DNA from: Pseudaminobacter salicylatoxidans
GTDB lineage: Bacteria; Pseudomonadota; Alphaproteobacteria; Rhizobiales; Rhizobiaceae
Length of the DNA: 64,000 bases
Direction of reading: 5' to 3'
Assembly: GCF_003148475.1 (NCBI RefSeq)
Contig: NZ_QGGG01000001.1
Span: 1-64,000 of the forward strand
This document shows positions 62,819 to 64,000 of the stretch, one piece after another. Under the pieces are notes generated by a model that had not been told where the DNA came from, did not search any database, and saw only the letters and a list, made by a program, of their open reading frames with translations. The number at the start of each line of letters is the position of its first letter. Positions within the stretch are counted from its first letter, which is position 1. The translations under genes were made by a program, and so were the position numbers.

Positions 62819-63907
62819 ATGCGAAGGAAATTTCTGGAAAGACTGGCAGGAGGCGTTGCTGCGGCTGCGGTTTATTTCGCCGCTGCGCATGTTGCCGTAG
62901 CCCAGAGCAATGAAGTGATCATGCAGGATCCAGGCGGCGCCTATGGCGAAGCTCTGCGTGAGATCATGTACGATCCGTTCGAGAAGGAGACGGGAATCAA
63001 GGTCATTACCGTTCAGGAGGCTCGCAGCGGACCGCGTATCAAGGCGCAGGTCGATGCCGGAAAAACCGAATGGGACCTAACCTTCATCTTCGATCAGGAG
63101 ACGAAGCTGCTGGGGGATTGCTGCCTCGACAAGATCGATTACAGCAAGCTTTCCGAAAGCGCCCAGAAGACCCTGGCAACCATGCCGGATAACCTCAAGC
63201 GGCCCAATGGTGTCGCGCTCCAGGTCATTGGCGTTGCGCTGGCATACAACACGGAGAAATATTCGGGCGAGGTTCCGCAGAGCTGGGCGGATTTCTGGAA
63301 TGTCGAGAAGTTCCCTGGAACCCGCTGCCTTCCCGCCTGGCCGCGTTTCGTCTTCGAAGCCGCGCTGATGGCCGATGGCGTCAAGAAGGAAGACCTTTAT
63401 CCCATCGACATGGAACGCGCGCTCAAGAAGGTCGAGGAGATCAAGCCGCATGTCTCCAAATGGTGGACCACCGCCGCGCAGGCGCCACAGCTTCTCCTCG
63501 ACGGCGAGGCGGATATGTGTATGGCTTATGCCGGACGCATCAACAATCTCGTCGTGGTCGAAGGCGCGCCCGTCGACATGACCTGGAACGAAGGCTTCGT
63601 CTATTACGACTTTTTCTCGATCCCGAAGGGCGCTCCGCATTACGAAAATGCGCTGAAGCTCTTGGCCTGGCGGCTCGATGCCCAGCGTGCAGCCCAACTC
63701 ACGCAGGCTTATCCGGTCGCACTGCCATCGCCGCTGGTCTACGAGGCAGCGGACAAGGACATCAGCCGCCTTTGGGCGAACAATCCTGACAATATCGCCA
63801 AGGCCATTGAATGGAGCCCGGATTACTGGGGTGCGGCCTCTCCGGACGGACGCTCGACCAACGAGGAATATGGCCAGGAGAAGTTGAACGCGCTTCTCGC
63901 CAAATAA
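62819..63907 (+). CDS. ABC transporter substrate-binding protein (PotD-like)
   Basis: A 362-residue periplasmic protein. ATG 62819 follows GGAGGA; an in-frame TTG at 62801 overlaps that site and is unlikely. The Sec signal ends near HVAVAQS. Family features are VIMQDPGGAYGEALREIMYDPFEKETGIKV, TLATMPDNLKRPNGVALQVIG, SWADFWNVEKFPGTRCLP and DGEADMCMAYAGRI. Paired Cys residues (LLGDCCLDK) are notable. The ligand is not visible; related proteins bind polyamines, aminoethylphosphonate or small sugars. It is probably the uptake partner of the 49011-59563 operon. Confidence 0.92.
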   Translation: MRRKFLERLAGGVAAAAVYFAAAHVAVAQSNEVIMQDPGGAYGEALREIMYDPFEKETGIKVITVQEARSGPRIKAQVDAGKTEWDLTFIFDQETKLLGDCCLDKIDYSKLSESAQKTLATMPDNLKRPNGVALQVIGVALAYNTEKYSGEVPQSWADFWNVEKFPGTRCLPAWPRFVFEAALMADGVKKEDLYPIDMERALKKVEEIKPHVSKWWTTAAQAPQLLLDGEADMCMAYAGRINNLVVVEGAPVDMTWNEGFVYYDFFSIPKGAPHYENALKLLAWRLDAQRAAQLTQAYPVALPSPLVYEAADKDISRLWANNPDNIAKAIEWSPDYWGAASPDGRSTNEEYGQEKLNALLAK

Positions 63908-63920
63908 CGATTTGAAAAAC

Positions 63921-63946
63921 GGCCGCGCTGGTACACCAGCGCGGCC
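63921..63946 (+). terminator. Hairpin terminator after the importer operon
   Basis: GGCCGCGCTGGT and ACCAGCGCGGCC form a perfect GC-rich inverted repeat (12 bases each, 2-base centre), 14 bases after the binding-protein stop. The following CCATTACGTTTCG has only a weak T tract. It is the best terminator-like structure in the window. Confidence 0.7.
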
Positions 63947-64000
63947 CCATTACGTTTCGCTCAGTGGAACGACATTCGAAATTGCGATAAGAACCAGTTT

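Overview
The window is a GC-rich bacterial chromosomal or large-replicon segment. Gene content, codon use and densely packed catabolic and transport operons suggest an alphaproteobacterium of the Hyphomicrobiales (Phyllobacteriaceae or Rhizobiaceae-like, e.g. a Mesorhizobium or Aminobacter relative). This placement is inferred from family resemblance, not from a database search. I see no rRNA, tRNA, CRISPR array, phage or intact insertion sequence.

Layout. 1-1046: start of a folD-fhs one-carbon operon (minus strand). 1697-9495: a GntR-controlled locus with a DUF3604 protein diverging from GntR, a NitT/TauT-type ABC importer and an S9 peptidase. 9998-13569: a decayed stretch with a frameshifted FAD amine oxidase, a truncated IclR regulator and an intact membrane-anchored glutamate-synthase-like protein. 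13695-24198: a sugar-type (CUT1) ABC importer operon carrying an argininosuccinate-lyase-like gene, divergent from a ROK regulator, a large PIG-L deacetylase and an EamA exporter. 24174-27791: a cobalamin riboswitch, a BtuFCD-like importer and pseudoazurin. 27799-30597: LysE exporter, O-antigen-ligase-like protein and MaoC-like hydratase. 30747-35050: RND efflux pump. 35282-48520: RpiR regulator divergent from a TRAP importer cluster with N-formylglutamate amidohydrolase, glutamine-synthetase-like ligase, aldehyde dehydrogenase and iron alcohol dehydrogenase, followed by a polyamine-type ABC importer. 48556-48786: small His-rich lipoprotein. 49011-59563: a tight nine-gene catabolic operon on the minus strand. 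59849-63907: a divergent PotABCD-like importer with a fused permease.

How they work together. Most of the window consists of import-plus-degradation cassettes, each with its own regulator or operator. Two stand out. First, the 36249-44345 cluster has every step needed to gamma-glutamylate an amino alcohol, oxidise its alcohol to an acid and release glutamate. Second, the 49011-59563 operon combines an FGGY kinase and class II aldolase with a 2-hydroxyacid dehydrogenase, a ThDP enzyme, a cytoplasmic molybdoenzyme and three CoA-transferase genes, a combination I do not recognise as a described pathway. That operon and the facing importer share a 285-bp intergenic region with three 17-bp palindromes placed on or just downstream of two promoter-like sequences with perfect TTGACA boxes. 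The two units therefore probably form one substrate-responsive system.
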